From Pelagophyceae sp. CCMP2097 (Eukaryota; Sar; Pelagophyceae), in the NCBI GenBank assembly GCA_026770575.1, contig MU657258.1, positions 46,400 through 73,189 of the forward strand: a stretch of 26,790 bases of DNA, read 5' to 3'. Both the position numbers and the translations under genes were made by a program. Shown here piece by piece: positions 1 through 8,358 of the stretch (positions within the stretch are counted from its first letter, which is position 1; each line of letters opens with the position of its first letter). The notes beneath the pieces were generated by a model that did not search any database, was not told the origin of the DNA, and saw only the letters and a program-made list of their open reading frames with translations.

Positions 1-15
1 GCAGCGCGGCCTCAT

Positions 16-420
16 GCGGCGCAGCCGCCTCTTGCTGCCGCTGCTCGTGGTTCAACCGTCGCAGGCGGCACAGCCGCCTCACGCATCCGTTCCAGGCGGC
101 GTAGCCGTCTTTTGCCGCTGCTGACGGAGCAGCCACACCATTCGGCGCAGCCGCTTTATACTGCTGTCGCTGGCGGCGCAGTCGCTTTATGCAGTCGACG
201 CAGACGGCGCAAACGCTTTTTGCTACTACTGGCTGTGCAGCCTTTTTTTTGGCGCAGCCACATCTTGCTACCGATGCTCTTGGTTCATATGTCGCAGGCG
301 GCGCAGCCGCCTTACGCATATGTCACATGCGGCGCAGCCGCCTTTTGTCGTTGCTGGCGGCGCAGCCGCAGCATGCGGCGCAGCCGCTTTATGGTGCCGA
401 CGTAGGCGGCGCAGCCGCCT
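16..420. repeat. Tandem array of GGCGGC-GCA-GCCGCC hairpins
   Basis: About a dozen copies of a short inverted repeat (GGCGGC, loop GCA, GCCGCC) recur at near 31-bp spacing. Clear copies start near 16, 63, 94, 141, 172, 296, 328, 356, 374 and 404, and decayed ones near 203, 230 and 250. Spacers are rich in TTTTGCTGCTG. The array probably begins left of the window. All frames look open because the unit encodes Ala/Gly/Arg runs, so the apparent peptides here are not taken as genes. Confidence 0.8.
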
Positions 421-794
421 CACGCATCCACCGTTTTCTGTTTCAATTGCTTTAAAACAGCTGTTCTTCTTAGACCGCGCGCAGTTGTTCATTGGACTCT
501 ATGGACAAGCGCTAGGGCTTGTCTATAGGTTTAAAAATGGCGTCTATAGCCCTTTTTCATTTTTGGTGTTCTATTGTACTGCTATGCGCCGCAAGCTTAT
601 AGTTTTCGGCGTTTTCGGAAGAGATTTTACACTCAATCGATACCTCTTGACGAGCCTTTCACGCGCAAACGCACGAGAGGGTTTTGAGGGTACTAGACCC
701 CATCGATCTTAGTACAGCCTCGCGTCAATGTAAAACTATCGCCGAAAAATAACTGGCGAAAAAAAATAAAAATAAAAAATTGGAATCTGTACAC
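421..794. other. AT-richer intergenic stretch, no supported gene
   Basis: Composition changes abruptly from the GC-rich array to AT-rich DNA. A 10-bp-armed inverted repeat (ATGGACAAGC at 501-510 with its near complement at 517-526) is the only structure seen. Open frames here show no recognisable domain. Confidence 0.5.
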
Positions 795-900
795 GCGACA
801 TACGCAGCGGCGCGAACGAGCCGGTAACTTCAGTCCAATGGCAATCAACGAACAAAAATATACCAGTCTGAAAAAGTTCTTTTGACAGTTACGAACCAAA
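795..900 (-). pseudogene. Decayed 5' fragment of the Kelch gene
   Basis: This stretch aligns base by base with 9208-9315, which holds the 5' leader and first codons of the intact Kelch gene. Shared landmarks include TTCTTTTG(A/G)CAGTTACGAA in the leader and GGCGCGAAC(G/C)(A/C)GCCGGTA in the coding part. The start codon is lost and frames are broken. Similarity stops after about 100 bp, so only the leader plus about 20 codons were copied. Orientation matches the intact gene (minus strand). Confidence 0.65.
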
Positions 901-1087
901 AAATCTTTAAATAGTAATAGCAGCCGGCCCCTACGGGGCCCTGAACAAACAAATGTTCTCACAAGTTTAAACAAATCCTTAGATAGTAATAGGCGCCGGC
1001 CCCTACGGGGCCCTGTTAAATCACATTGAAGGGTAAAAGTGGAAAAAATCCTTAGATAGTAATAGGCGCCGGCCCCTACGGGGCCCT
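901..1087. repeat. Three copies of a 43-bp repeat with a GGCCCCTACGGGGCC hairpin
   Basis: Copies lie at 901-943, 973-1015 and 1046-1087. Each reads roughly AAATCCTTAGATAGTAATAG, then a GC-rich foldback GGCCCCTACGGGGCC, then CTG. Copies 2 and 3 are nearly identical; copy 1 carries a few changes. They are separated by 29-30 bp of unlike AT-rich sequence, so the AT half plus hairpin is the repeated unit. Similar CCCC-TACGGGG hairpin cores recur elsewhere, for example near 22945. Confidence 0.8.
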
Positions 1088-1144
1088 TGGAGATGCTCGC
1101 GTCGACGGGGCCAGCCCCCAGTGGGGTCTACCGGAATTATATAG

Positions 1145-1290
1145 CAGAAACCCGCGGGTTTGTCGGGTGCCCGCGGGTTTGCCACCCGGCACGCCCGCGC
1201 GGGTTTGGGTTTGTGCCACGGCCAGACCCACGGGTCGACGGGTCGATCCAAACGCGCAAACCCGATCCACGGATTTCGAACCCGTGTAAG
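1145..1290 (+). repeat. Dispersed CGGGTTTG element, copy A (diverged)
   Basis: Dense in CGGGTTTG and its complement, with the block CCACGGCCAGACCC followed by CCAAACGCGCAAACCCG that is shared with the copies at 22540, 23815 and (inverted) 10840 and 25160. This is the most diverged copy; its 3' end CCCGTCCCTGCTTCTGC is not clear here. Confidence 0.65.
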
Positions 1291-1473
1291 CTCCTGTTGA
1301 CGCCACGCTCGGCTCCTCGGAGACCGCCCGCCGACGCCCGTGCAGACCCCGAATTGCCCGTCTTCCGCTTCGTCTTCCGCGCCTTTCACCGCCGGAGCCG
1401 CGGAGGATGCGTCTTGGAACGCAACGTCTGAGAACATATTCACACATATTATAGAATCACTTCAGATGTGGGC
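1291..1473. other. Short region with a possible minus-strand exon
   Basis: On the minus strand an ATG at 1437 opens about 30 codons beginning MFSDVAFQDASSAAPAVKG and ending in an acidic run up to about 1346, where GGG is followed by GTCTGC, a possible donor. It starts only 37 bp past the stop of the upstream minus-strand gene. It could be the first exon of another gene or 3' UTR of the previous one. No family is recognised. Confidence 0.25.
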
Positions 1474-3079
1474 TCACTCGAGCGCCAGCGAGAGCGGCCG
1501 TTGGTCGGCGCGCGGTTGGTGGTGTGGGTGGCTCGGCGGCGGCGGCAGCGGAGGCAGCTGCGTCGGGTAAATTTCGCAGACGACGGTGTCCAAAAGAACG
1601 TACTCTACCCCAACAAGCCCCAGCGCACTTGCGGGCAGGCACCAGGCGTCGTAGATGCGCAGTTGCGTGCCCACAGCGCAGCCGAGGGCGCGTCTGGTGG
1701 AGGATTGTTGAAGCAAGAAGACGACGGATCCGACGCAGGCGGCGGCTTCCAAACCATTCCAAGCGTCACCCGTCGCACCCAGCTTCGAGACGCCGTGCAC
1801 AAACGCCAACGCTACGACGAGTCCGCTTCCGCCGTCGCCGTCGTCGAGGAGCGTCGTGTCGAACGCGATTCGGGACTTTGCCCTCGGGTCCAAAGCTGAA
1901 AGCACACCGCTCGCCCAAGGAAATTCGCCGCTTCTCAAACGCGCCGCCGCCGAAAGCGTGTCTCGCCGCACGGCTGCGAGGTCCTCGGCAAAGGCGTTGC
2001 CCTTGGCACTTGGTTTTACAGACTTCCTTTTTGAGAGAGGCTTTGGCACGTGAGTGCCGGCCTGATGCGCCTCGTCTTCCTCAACATCACCTTGAAATAG
2101 CGACCGCGTCGCGACGGCGCCGCCCCGCAAGTCGCTCGCGCGGCTCAGCGTGCCCGGCCGCCACGCCGATGCAGAACGCCGATCGGAGTCGGCCTCAGAC
2201 CGAAGCGAAAGGAACGTGTGCTGGAACGACGGCTGCGAGAGGAACGACGGCTTGAAGGACAGCGCCGACGGCTGTGCCGCCGTGCGCCAGGGCGTCTCCG
2301 GCGCGGGGGGCGGCAAGTCGTAGGACCGCGGCGTGCGCTCTTTCTGCCGCGGCGTGCGCACTGAGGTCTGGACTTTTGGTTTGCGGCTCGTCCAAAACGC
2401 AGGCACGTGTCCCAGGCCGCCTGCGCCGCCGAGGCTGCCCGCGCGCTTCTCGCCCGCGGTGGGGCTCGGGCGCCGCGCAGACGGCGGCCCGCCGGGGTTC
2501 GCCGACGGCGGCGCGCCGCGGGCTGCCGACAAAGGGCCCGTGCAAGGCCACTCCGGGAACGGCCGCGCCGCCGGCCGAGCCGCGCGTCGATCCGCCGGCG
2601 GTCGATCCGGCCGATCAGCAGGCGGTCGCTCCGCCGGCGGCTGCTCCGGCGGCGGCCGTTCCGGCGGCAGCTCCGACGTCTCGTGCGGCGCCGTCTCGGG
2701 TGGCGCTGCCGCGGGCGGCGCTGCCGCGGGCGCGGGCATCGCATTCCCCCGCGGCGCGTCGTCGAGGGCCGCCGCGCTTTCTTCCGCCGCGCTCGCCCAA
2801 AAAGGTTCTTCGAGGGCCGCCGCGCCCGCCACTTCCTCGAGCCACGAAGGTGCCCGCGCCGTCCGCCGCTTCTTCGCCGCCGGCCCCGCTGCCGCGGGAG
2901 ACGCCTGCGCCACGCGTGGGGGTTCGCCGCACAGCGCACAAGGGGCTCACCGGCGCCGTGTCGGCTTCTTCGACGGCATGCGGGGAGTCCGCATTCGGCG
3001 CCGCCTCGGCGCATGGCGCGGCCTCCGGCGCCGTCCGCCGCCAAGACACGGTCAGCGACTCCGCCTCGTCGTCGCTCAT
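1474..3079 (-). CDS. Uncharacterised Pro/Ala-rich protein with C-terminal folded (possibly OB-fold) domain, two exons
   Basis: Exon 1 is 3079-2951 and exon 2 is 2904-1474, giving 519 residues. The start chosen is the ATG at 3079, followed by MSDDEAESLTVSW. Residues 1-45 are acidic; a basic KKRR at 54-57 may be a nuclear signal. About residues 80-300 are low-complexity Pro/Ala/Arg/Ser and likely disordered. Residues about 385-490 look folded, with alternating hydrophobic strands and motifs FLLQQSSTRRALGCAVGTQL and RIYDAWCLP that resemble an OB-fold segment of DNA-binding or repair proteins. That fold assignment is an inference and no named family is claimed. A Pro/His-rich tail follows. Long overlapping open frames on both strands here are Arg/Ala-rich shadows of this gene. 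Joining the exons keeps the frame with no residue lost. Confidence 0.75.
2905..2950 (-). other. 46-nt GT-AG intron of the two-exon gene
   Basis: On the minus strand the donor is GTGAGC (from 2950) and the acceptor GGCGCAG (ending 2905). The intron sits between codons (phase 0). Exon 1 ends EEADTAP and exon 2 starts ASPAAAG. Retention would break the frame: the exon 2 frame has a TGA just upstream at the donor. The length matches the 47-nt globin intron in the same window. Confidence 0.7.
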
Positions 3080-3700
3080 CAACCTTGGGGGCGCCTGGCG
3101 CGCGGCGCGCGAAGATTGTCGCTAAATATGTGTTCGGGGAAAGGGTTGCTGCGCTAAAAGGGAAGGCCGCGCGACGGGCTAAGGGTCCAACAAACGACAG
3201 GGGCGAGATACTGCCACATTAAATCATTCATCGCACCAGGCTCTGCCTGCTTTGTTCAAGAGAGCGTGGAAGGTTCTAATTTTTGCGTGGGCGCCTACAT
3301 ACACGGGCTCGCGCTGTTTACCGAAAAGTACTGCGAAGGTAACTCTCACGCCCGTCACTTTGTCGCCATATAATAAATATTTAGCGATCCGATCCATGGG
3401 GCGAAGGAAAAAAGCGTGTTGCAGGTCGACTAACTCCTTACTTTTGTTCGGTAAACGACGCCAGCCCGTGTCTTCGTAGGTGCGTCAAGCTACCCCCTGG
3501 ATATACGACCTTTTTGAGAAATCGAAAAACGAAAAGCGACTATCGCTCGTCCCCAGGCGGCCAAGACACTGCAGGGCGATGTCACGTCGCCTTGATGCAC
3601 CCTGGGGGCACACTCTCATCAAGCTGGCCGTCTCAGAAACCTCGAGAAAGTCGTTTTTTTCTCTGTTCCAGGAGAGGATTTGTTTCGTAACGAACCCTTG
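3080..3700. other. Intergenic, no supported gene
   Basis: This contains the probable promoter side of the minus-strand gene starting at 3079. No TATA-like box, RNA gene or domain-bearing frame is evident. Short open frames on either strand have no recognisable motif. Confidence 0.5.
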
Positions 3701-4165
3701 TCCTCCACCCGTCGCTCCATTCCTCGCACCAGCCTCGTTTGCCAAACGTTGGTCTCTCGCGGGCACCAAGGGGTCTCCCCCCGGACCCCTCACCGTCACT
3801 GCGCTCTCCGCCCGTCGCGGTGCGACTCGTCGCTCCGCTCCTCGCAGCCGCATCGTTCGCCAGACCTTGGACTCTCACGACGGGGTGCCCGTCGCGGAGC
3901 GACTCCGACTCGTCGCTCCGCTCCTCGCACATGCTTCCTTCGCCAGACCTTGGACTCTCACGGGCGCCGGGGGGAGACCCCTCGGACCCCCGTCGCTCCT
4001 CTCCCCGAGAGAGGCGGTACAGGCCCTAATCTCTCACGGGTGCCGGGGGGAGACCCCCGGACACCCCCGCCGCTCCGCTCCCCGAGGGCGGCGATACAGT
4101 CCTCGGACTCTGCACGGTGCCGGGGGGGCTGCCGCCCCCCGGACCCCCCGCCGTCGCCGGCGCGA
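3701..4165. repeat. Imperfect ~75-110 bp tandem repeat with G-run/C-run hairpins
   Basis: About five diverged units carry the same order of blocks: CGTCGCTCC, CTCCTCGCA, TTCGCCAGACCTTGGACTCT, CACGGGTGCCGGGGGGAGAC, CCCCGGACCCC. They start near 3708, 3826, 3911, 3991 and 4069. The last contains a foldback CCGGGGGGGCTGCCGCCCCC. Repeats explain the Arg/Ser/Pro-rich open frames on both strands. Confidence 0.7.
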
Positions 4166-5051
4166 CTCCGTCACGATGCTACGCTTCGCGGAGATAGATT
4201 TTCGAAGCGTATGAGGGCCCTGTGAGCCGTGCGAGATCGCGGCTTGTTGAATCGCGTTGGGCGCATTGGAAGCGGTTAATAAGAAGGGTCTACTTGGAAG
4301 ACGCGCTCAAGGCCCGAACGCGAACGGCGTCGAACTGCACGCGTGGTCCCCTGTGCACGGCTGTATCAAATAAGGAAAATCGACATCCAGCAAATCCCAG
4401 ATTTGAATTTATAGCGATCTATGTTGGCCTTCTGCCTCTTCGTGTGCGCGCTGACGGGGTCGGTTCAGGGAGCGATGACGAAGGCGCCGTGCGCGCACCG
4501 CGTCTCGCCTCCGTGCCGTTGAAAAGATCGGTCCGAGACGTCCTACATGTCTCTGGAGACCAGCGGCCTTATTTTCAAATCTGTGGGCGACGGGGAGGGT
4601 TGAAATGGTCGAATGCCCAGTCTTCTTGGGCGCTGGGAGGTGGTCATGGACCTCCTCGAGCCGCGCGATACTTATAAGACTGGCCATTCGGACATTTTAT
4701 CAAGAGACTCATCATTCCCGTGAGGGTGCTTCGTCTAAAAAGCCAATAAGTGCCTCTAGAGAGGCAAGGAGATGGACATGTGCGTTGCCAACGCCATGCC
4801 ACCGACTTCCAGAGCAGTTACGAGCGCAATCATCCAAAAACGCGTCCTAGAGGACGCCCCATCGTCCGTCATCAAATCGTCACATTATCTCAATAAGTAC
4901 CCGAAAAGGAGTTTATAAATTACTCAAAGGCACAATAAAGCCTGCATTTTCGGCTTATTTTGATCTGCTGATTACCGCTTGAAACACCCGCGTGTGGAGA
5001 GATCCCCATTCTCCTGCAGTGATCCTCGTGACGTGTGATGGTAAAGGGACG
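4166..5051. other. Intergenic, no supported gene
   Basis: Open frames of up to 151 codons exist on the plus strand (4222-4677) and 92 on the minus strand (4409-4687), but neither shows a domain, a family motif or convincing composition. Nothing else is recognised. Confidence 0.4.
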
Positions 5052-5167
5052 CCCGGTCCAACGGATCGCAAAAATCCAACGGACCTCCTGCGCTTCGCTT
5101 CGGGGTCCGTTGGATTTTTGCGGTCCGTTTCGGGGTCCGTTGGATTTTTGCGATCCGTTGGACCGGG
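5052..5167. repeat. Foldback with 34-bp perfect arms
   Basis: The left arm 5052-5085 (CCCGGTCCAACGGATCGC...) is the exact reverse complement of the right arm 5134-5167. The 48-bp spacer holds a further copy of the right-arm core GGTCCGTTGGATTTTTGCG, so that core is in tandem twice and inverted once. All frames stay open and encode repeated K/N-P-T-D or K-S-N-G-P words, which is expected from the repeat and is not taken as a gene. Confidence 0.9.
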
Positions 5168-5354
5168 CCGCAAAATCACATTGGAAGAGAGAGGTTTCTT
5201 TTAGGGCCCGGGGGTGCACGGCGCCCTCAAAATCGATATTACAAGAGCGCGCCGAAGGCACAAGGAGGACCCGACTTCGAGCGAAGGATACAGGACAAGT
5301 CCCATTGCAATGCCCACGTAAATAATTAAAATTATTTAACTAATCGCTGAATTT

Positions 5355-5450
5355 TGCGGCCGACCAGATTCGAACCTGTGACCAAAAACTCCTCTATGGT
5401 GATTCCAATGAGGCTCCTGCTCGACCTCCATTCCCAATTTTAGCGATCGC
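5355..5450 (-). other. tRNA-like segment inside the element
   Basis: On the minus strand, a T-arm-like GGTTCGAATC followed by CGGCCGCA resembles the 3' half of a tRNA. GCGATCG 96 nt upstream could pair with CGGCCGC in six of seven positions as an acceptor stem. The T stem has one mismatch, and no convincing D arm or anticodon loop was found. Best read as a tRNA-derived SINE head or chance similarity, not a working tRNA. Confidence 0.35.
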
Positions 5451-5599
5451 ATCAACCGCCAATCGCTGAATCGGTCGAGTCGATGCACTTTCCTCCCAAA
5501 GACGGAACCTCACGGATTTACCCGTGGATAGACGGACAGAAGGACAGACAGACAGACAGACGGACAGACATAATTGCCCCTGGTAATCTTTCAATCAAA

Positions 5600-5660
5600 G
5601 GACCCGAAGGGCCCTTGCCGTAAACTGACGTTGATTAAACGGCAAGGACCCTCCGGGTCC
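5600..5660. repeat. Terminal hairpin of element copy 1
   Basis: Arms 5600-5621 and 5639-5660 (GGACCCGAAGGGCCCTTGCC and its near complement) pair at 20 of 22 positions around a 17-nt loop. The matching hairpin in copy 2 is 14313-14373 and has different paired changes, so the ability to pair is conserved between copies. Confidence 0.8.
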
Positions 5661-5666
5661 TCAAAA

Positions 5667-5880
5667 AGGGAAATTGGAAATTGCATTACATGTTTAGCGT
5701 TGGCCGTTTCACTCGAGTTTAAGACGATCTTCACGCTGGCGGAGCCGGGCCCACAACCGGGATTTTGCGGCAGTCTCTAAGCACCCGCGATGTACTCTGC
5801 GCTGGTACACTCAGTTTCTCTGGGCCGCTCGTGTGCGGCGAGATTGGAATATCGGCTTTCAGTGCCCGCGCCCTAAGTCG
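5667..5880. other. Intergenic, nothing recognised
   Basis: Unique-looking sequence between the element and the next foldback. No supported gene or repeat. Confidence 0.4.
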
Positions 5881-5959
5881 CCCCCAGTGATCGCGGGAGG
5901 TGCCTCGTCGAGACACACAAACTTGCTCATAACGAGGCACCTCCCGCGATCACTGGGGG
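5881..5959. repeat. Hairpin with 28-bp perfect arms and 23-nt loop
   Basis: The left arm 5881-5908 (CCCCCAGTGATCGCGGGAGG...) is the exact reverse complement of 5932-5959. The loop is 5909-5931. Size and symmetry suit a small RNA precursor or the remnant of a foldback transposon; the sequence alone does not decide between them. Confidence 0.9.
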
Positions 5960-6274
5960 GGCGTTACGGGGCCCCAAACAGCTCTGGCCCCGGTATTGCC
6001 TCTGAATAAGGGAATTACAAGATTTGAGTAGGTCCTCCTAAAAAGGATTTATTGAGATATTATTAGCGGCTTTAGTGTGGTGTGTGATTAAGAAAACCTC
6101 AATTTCCGACCCGAGAGCGCCGTGCACGCGGGGCGCCCCGCCCATGGCGAAGTGGCGGTGGTTCGTGCGTTCGTTCGGGTTCACTGGCATCGCGTTGCGG
6201 TGGTAGTAAAGATTTCCGAGGGGCGCGTCTCCTTGGTGAGATACGGCTACAAATGTGATCCTCGAGCACCGTAA

Positions 6275-6387
6275 CTCGCCAGGACATGCCGAAAAAGGTG
6301 CACGCGCCTAGGTCAGGATTGTAGCCCTGGTCGAGACGAGCATATCTGCCTATAACGCGTACACCTTTTTCGGCATGTCCCGACGAG
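6275..6387. repeat. Long hairpin with 25-32 bp arms
   Basis: The 19-bp core GGACATGCCGAAAAAGGTG (6282-6300) is exactly complementary to 6362-6380. Pairing extends inward with one mismatch through ACGCG, and outward through CTCG with two mismatches, giving arms of about 6275-6306 and 6356-6387. The loop is about 49 nt. It breaks up the only long minus-strand open frame in this interval. Confidence 0.85.
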
Positions 6388-7015
6388 CTAGCGTGCGTTG
6401 AAGCTTCTATAGGAAGCATCCTACTTTCAAAAAAAAGAAGATGGGAATTCCTAGGAACTTTCTCTGTAACAAACAAGGACGGGGGTAAGCTAAATCCTTT
6501 TCGGTACCTCCATGGATAATACGTAGCAACACATGCGATCGCCAAAATAAGTTTTTTTTACCAAACAGTCGCTAGCAGGGCCGGAACGCGCGCTCGGAAC
6601 GCGGAGAAAATTGGTGGGGTCCCGAGGGGACATGGCACCATCGCACTCCCCCCATCACCGCGCAGATCCGACATCGTTGTACCCGACTCAAGGCTATACA
6701 TCTTTCTTTCCAAACGAAATCTGTTTTTAGAGGCTTTGAAACAGCCGCGTTCCGGAATATGAACTTTGCGAGAATGTTCACAAGAAGGGACAACTCTGAG
6801 ACGTGCACGCAGGCGCGACGGTCGCGACGCGGGATTCCCGAAGATGTCAAGGGGGCGCCCTCTCATGATGCAGGCCGCTCCTATTCGAGTGCGTCGAGGC
6901 TCGATAAAGCCCTCGCAGAGCCCAAACTTTGAGACCGCACAACTTTTGCCTGCAAGGGTGCCCGTCGTCACGGGCGGCGGATTGAGGTCGAGCCAAGCCC
7001 CCTCTTTCGGTCCTG
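6388..7015. other. Intergenic, no supported gene
   Basis: Open frames on both strands (for example minus 6558-7220) have no recognisable domain and run into the GGATCC-rich repeat. The 14-bp word GGAATTCCTAGGAA at 6444-6457 recurs at 15424-15437. Confidence 0.4.
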
Positions 7016-7115
7016 AGCTGCCGCGTGGGATCCCACATGGGATCACACCAGCCCATATTGGATAGGTTGGACCCCATACGGCCCCGTGGGATCCCATACG
7101 GAAGCCCTGTGGGAT
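7016..7115 (+). repeat. GGATCC-rich palindromic repeat, copy 1
   Basis: Begins GAGCTGCCGCGTGGGATC and continues with repeated TGGGATCCCA/ATGGGATC and CCCATATTGGATAGG words. The same block lies inverted at 7470-7565. The many near-palindromes explain the Gly-Ile-Pro-rich open frames. Confidence 0.7.
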
Positions 7116-7124
7116 TTTGGCGAG

Positions 7125-7201
7125 TCGACGACGACGAAGACGACGAGCCCGCAGAGCCCAAGGCCGTGGACGACGACGAGAACGAGGCGAGCGACACTTA
7201 A
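7125..7201 (+). CDS. Possible terminal exon with acidic tail (partial)
   Basis: One plus-strand frame reads VDDDEDDEPAEPKAVDDDEN and then EASDT before TAA at 7199-7201. Such an alternating Asp/Glu tail with a stop is typical of the C-terminus of a chaperone-like or nuclear protein. It follows a possible acceptor (TTTTGGCGAG) directly after the palindromic repeat. No upstream exon was identified, so this may be an orphan fragment. The opposite strand gives a Ser run, less likely to be real. Confidence 0.35.
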
Positions 7202-7469
7202 GTGGTGCTAACATTACCATTTCTCTCTACACCCAGCTACTCATAACTTGGCGCCTCCTTTAAGTATTCTTGCAGCCTGCGTGGCCCAATAAACCATGGC
7301 GCGCGCGCGGAGGGCAGCATTCGCATTTAGAATCAACACTTGATGGATTTGATTAAGTGTTGAGGCGTTATTTAGCGACACCGTGGAAGATTGGGGCGCG
7401 GCGGAAAAGGTTGGGCGCCACGATCGCGGTCGGCACGCGGGCGGCAACACGCGCCGGCTGGAACCCCGC
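7202..7469. other. Intergenic with a short hairpin
   Basis: Arms TCAACACTT (7333-7341) and AAGTGTTGA (7355-7363) form a small hairpin. No gene is supported. Confidence 0.4.
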
Positions 7470-7565
7470 CGCTCCGTGGGATCCAATATGGGATCCCATA
7501 TGGGATCACATACCTCATATTGGATAGGCTGGATCCCATGAGCCCATACCCCACGCGGCAGCTCA
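7470..7565 (-). repeat. GGATCC-rich palindromic repeat, copy 2 (inverted)
   Basis: Read on the minus strand it carries GAGCTGCCGCGTGGGG, then ATGGGATCC and CCTATCCAATATGAGG, matching copy 1 in order. The flanking TTTCGGTCC(C/T)GA is also shared, so the repeated unit extends past the palindromes. Confidence 0.7.
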
Positions 7566-7914
7566 GTTTCGGTCCCGAAGTCCAGACGACGGGTCCACAC
7601 CCTTGCAGAAAAAAATCGATAGGCAAAGGGTGTGTAATGCACGTAATGTATACGTAATAAAAATCACAGGATGTCCAGTCCCGGAGATTGTTTCGTGGCC
7701 GACAACGTCCGCCTCCACGGGCCTTACAATTGCGCCAGCCCTCGCGCCGTCGCGCGCTTTCGAACGATTGCGCCAAATCCAGACATCAGGCTCCTCTTCG
7801 CGACAATTGGGAAACGCCCCCTGGGTCCGCGTCATATTGTCTCTGACATAGTCGAATCCTGCATCGAAGAAAAAAGGATCTCTATTGGACGCGAGCCCAA
7901 AACGAGGCTACCCT
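7566..7914. other. Unassigned region, no firm gene
   Basis: A plus-strand frame (7671-7928, 85 codons from MSSPGDCFVADNV) is the most protein-like, but overlaps an equally long minus-strand frame and has no motif. Left unassigned. Confidence 0.3.
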
Positions 7915-8358
7915 CGCCCGCGTCGTGAAGAGGGCGGGCCCTGGGACGTCTCTGATAGTCTCATGCCACCGGTCCGGGCGCGTTGAGAGCATGGCAATAG
8001 TTTGACGCGCATGGCAATAGTTTGACCTCGCACTCTAGATTCGACCTCGCACTTGACACGAACCGCCCCCTCCACCGTGGGGCCCCACGACGGCCGCAAT
8101 GGATGCCCCTCTGCGTCATTGGCAAGGCCACGCTCGTGAAGGATGCATAAATGTGCGACGCCAGTCGAAGGCACCGGTGGGGGTCCGTGAGGAGCGTACG
8201 GGAGGGAGGGTCGTGGCGTGGCGTTGTAGCGTCGTAGCGGCATCCCCGGCGTCGTGACGGCATCTTTGCAAGAGAAGGCCTCGCCTTCTTGCGGGCTGCT
8301 CGGTGTGGTTCGTAGCGCATGGCACCGACACGTCGGTACCACATAGATCTTGCGCACG
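7915..8358. repeat. Duplicated 3' flank of the Kelch gene, copy 1
   Basis: Aligns with 25861-26214 over its whole length. Shared blocks include CCCTCTGCGTC, ATGGCAAGGCC, GCGGCATCC, CTTCTTGCGGGCTGCTCG and the GTCACTGC just outside the Kelch stop codon. A 20-bp direct repeat (GCATGGCAATAGTTTGAC at 7989 and 8009) is private to this copy. The duplication therefore took in the gene plus at least 440 bp downstream. Confidence 0.7.

Larger units (their letters stand above)
5225..5666 (+). mobile_element. SINE/MITE-like interspersed element, copy 1
   Basis: The ends are shared, in reverse orientation, with the element at 14291-15422. The left end is 5238-5325 (ATTACAAGAGCGCGCC onward). The right end is about 5545-5666, with a (GACA)n run, AATTGCCCCTGGTAATC and a terminal hairpin. 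The middle is not shared: here it is about 200 bp with a tRNA-like stretch. An 8-bp direct repeat CCTCAAAA flanks it (5225-5232 and 5659-5666), a possible target-site duplication, although part of the right copy overlaps conserved element sequence. No coding capacity is seen, so it would be non-autonomous. Confidence 0.6.

Noticed and set aside
16..420. CRISPR array
   Set aside because: The repeat core is only about 15 bp, spacers are similar to each other and the DNA is eukaryotic.
2145..3125. Overlapping Arg/Ala-rich frames of 270-300 codons on both strands
   Set aside because: These are shadows of the minus-strand two-exon gene, whose own frame shows a folded C-terminus and acidic N-terminus.
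4222..4677. 151-codon plus-strand frame
   Set aside because: No domain, no repeat or splice context, and a competing 92-codon minus-strand frame.
5355..5450. Functional tRNA gene on the minus strand
   Set aside because: Only the T-arm and a partly paired acceptor stem are visible; no acceptable D arm or anticodon loop, and it sits inside an interspersed element.
5394..5594. 66-codon frame MKDYQGQLCLSVCLS, shared with element copy 2
   Set aside because: The shared residues come from the conserved element end and the (CTGT)n repeat; no domain and the frame is short.
5600..5660. Helitron 3' end
   Set aside because: There is a terminal hairpin but no CTRR end after it and no TC start at the other limit.
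6558..7220. 220-codon minus-strand frame
   Set aside because: It reads through the palindromic GGATCC repeat and has no recognisable domain; the opposite strand offers a more natural acidic tail.
7671..7928. 85-codon plus-strand frame MSSPGDCF...
   Set aside because: Plausible composition but no motif, and an equally long frame lies on the other strand; left unassigned.
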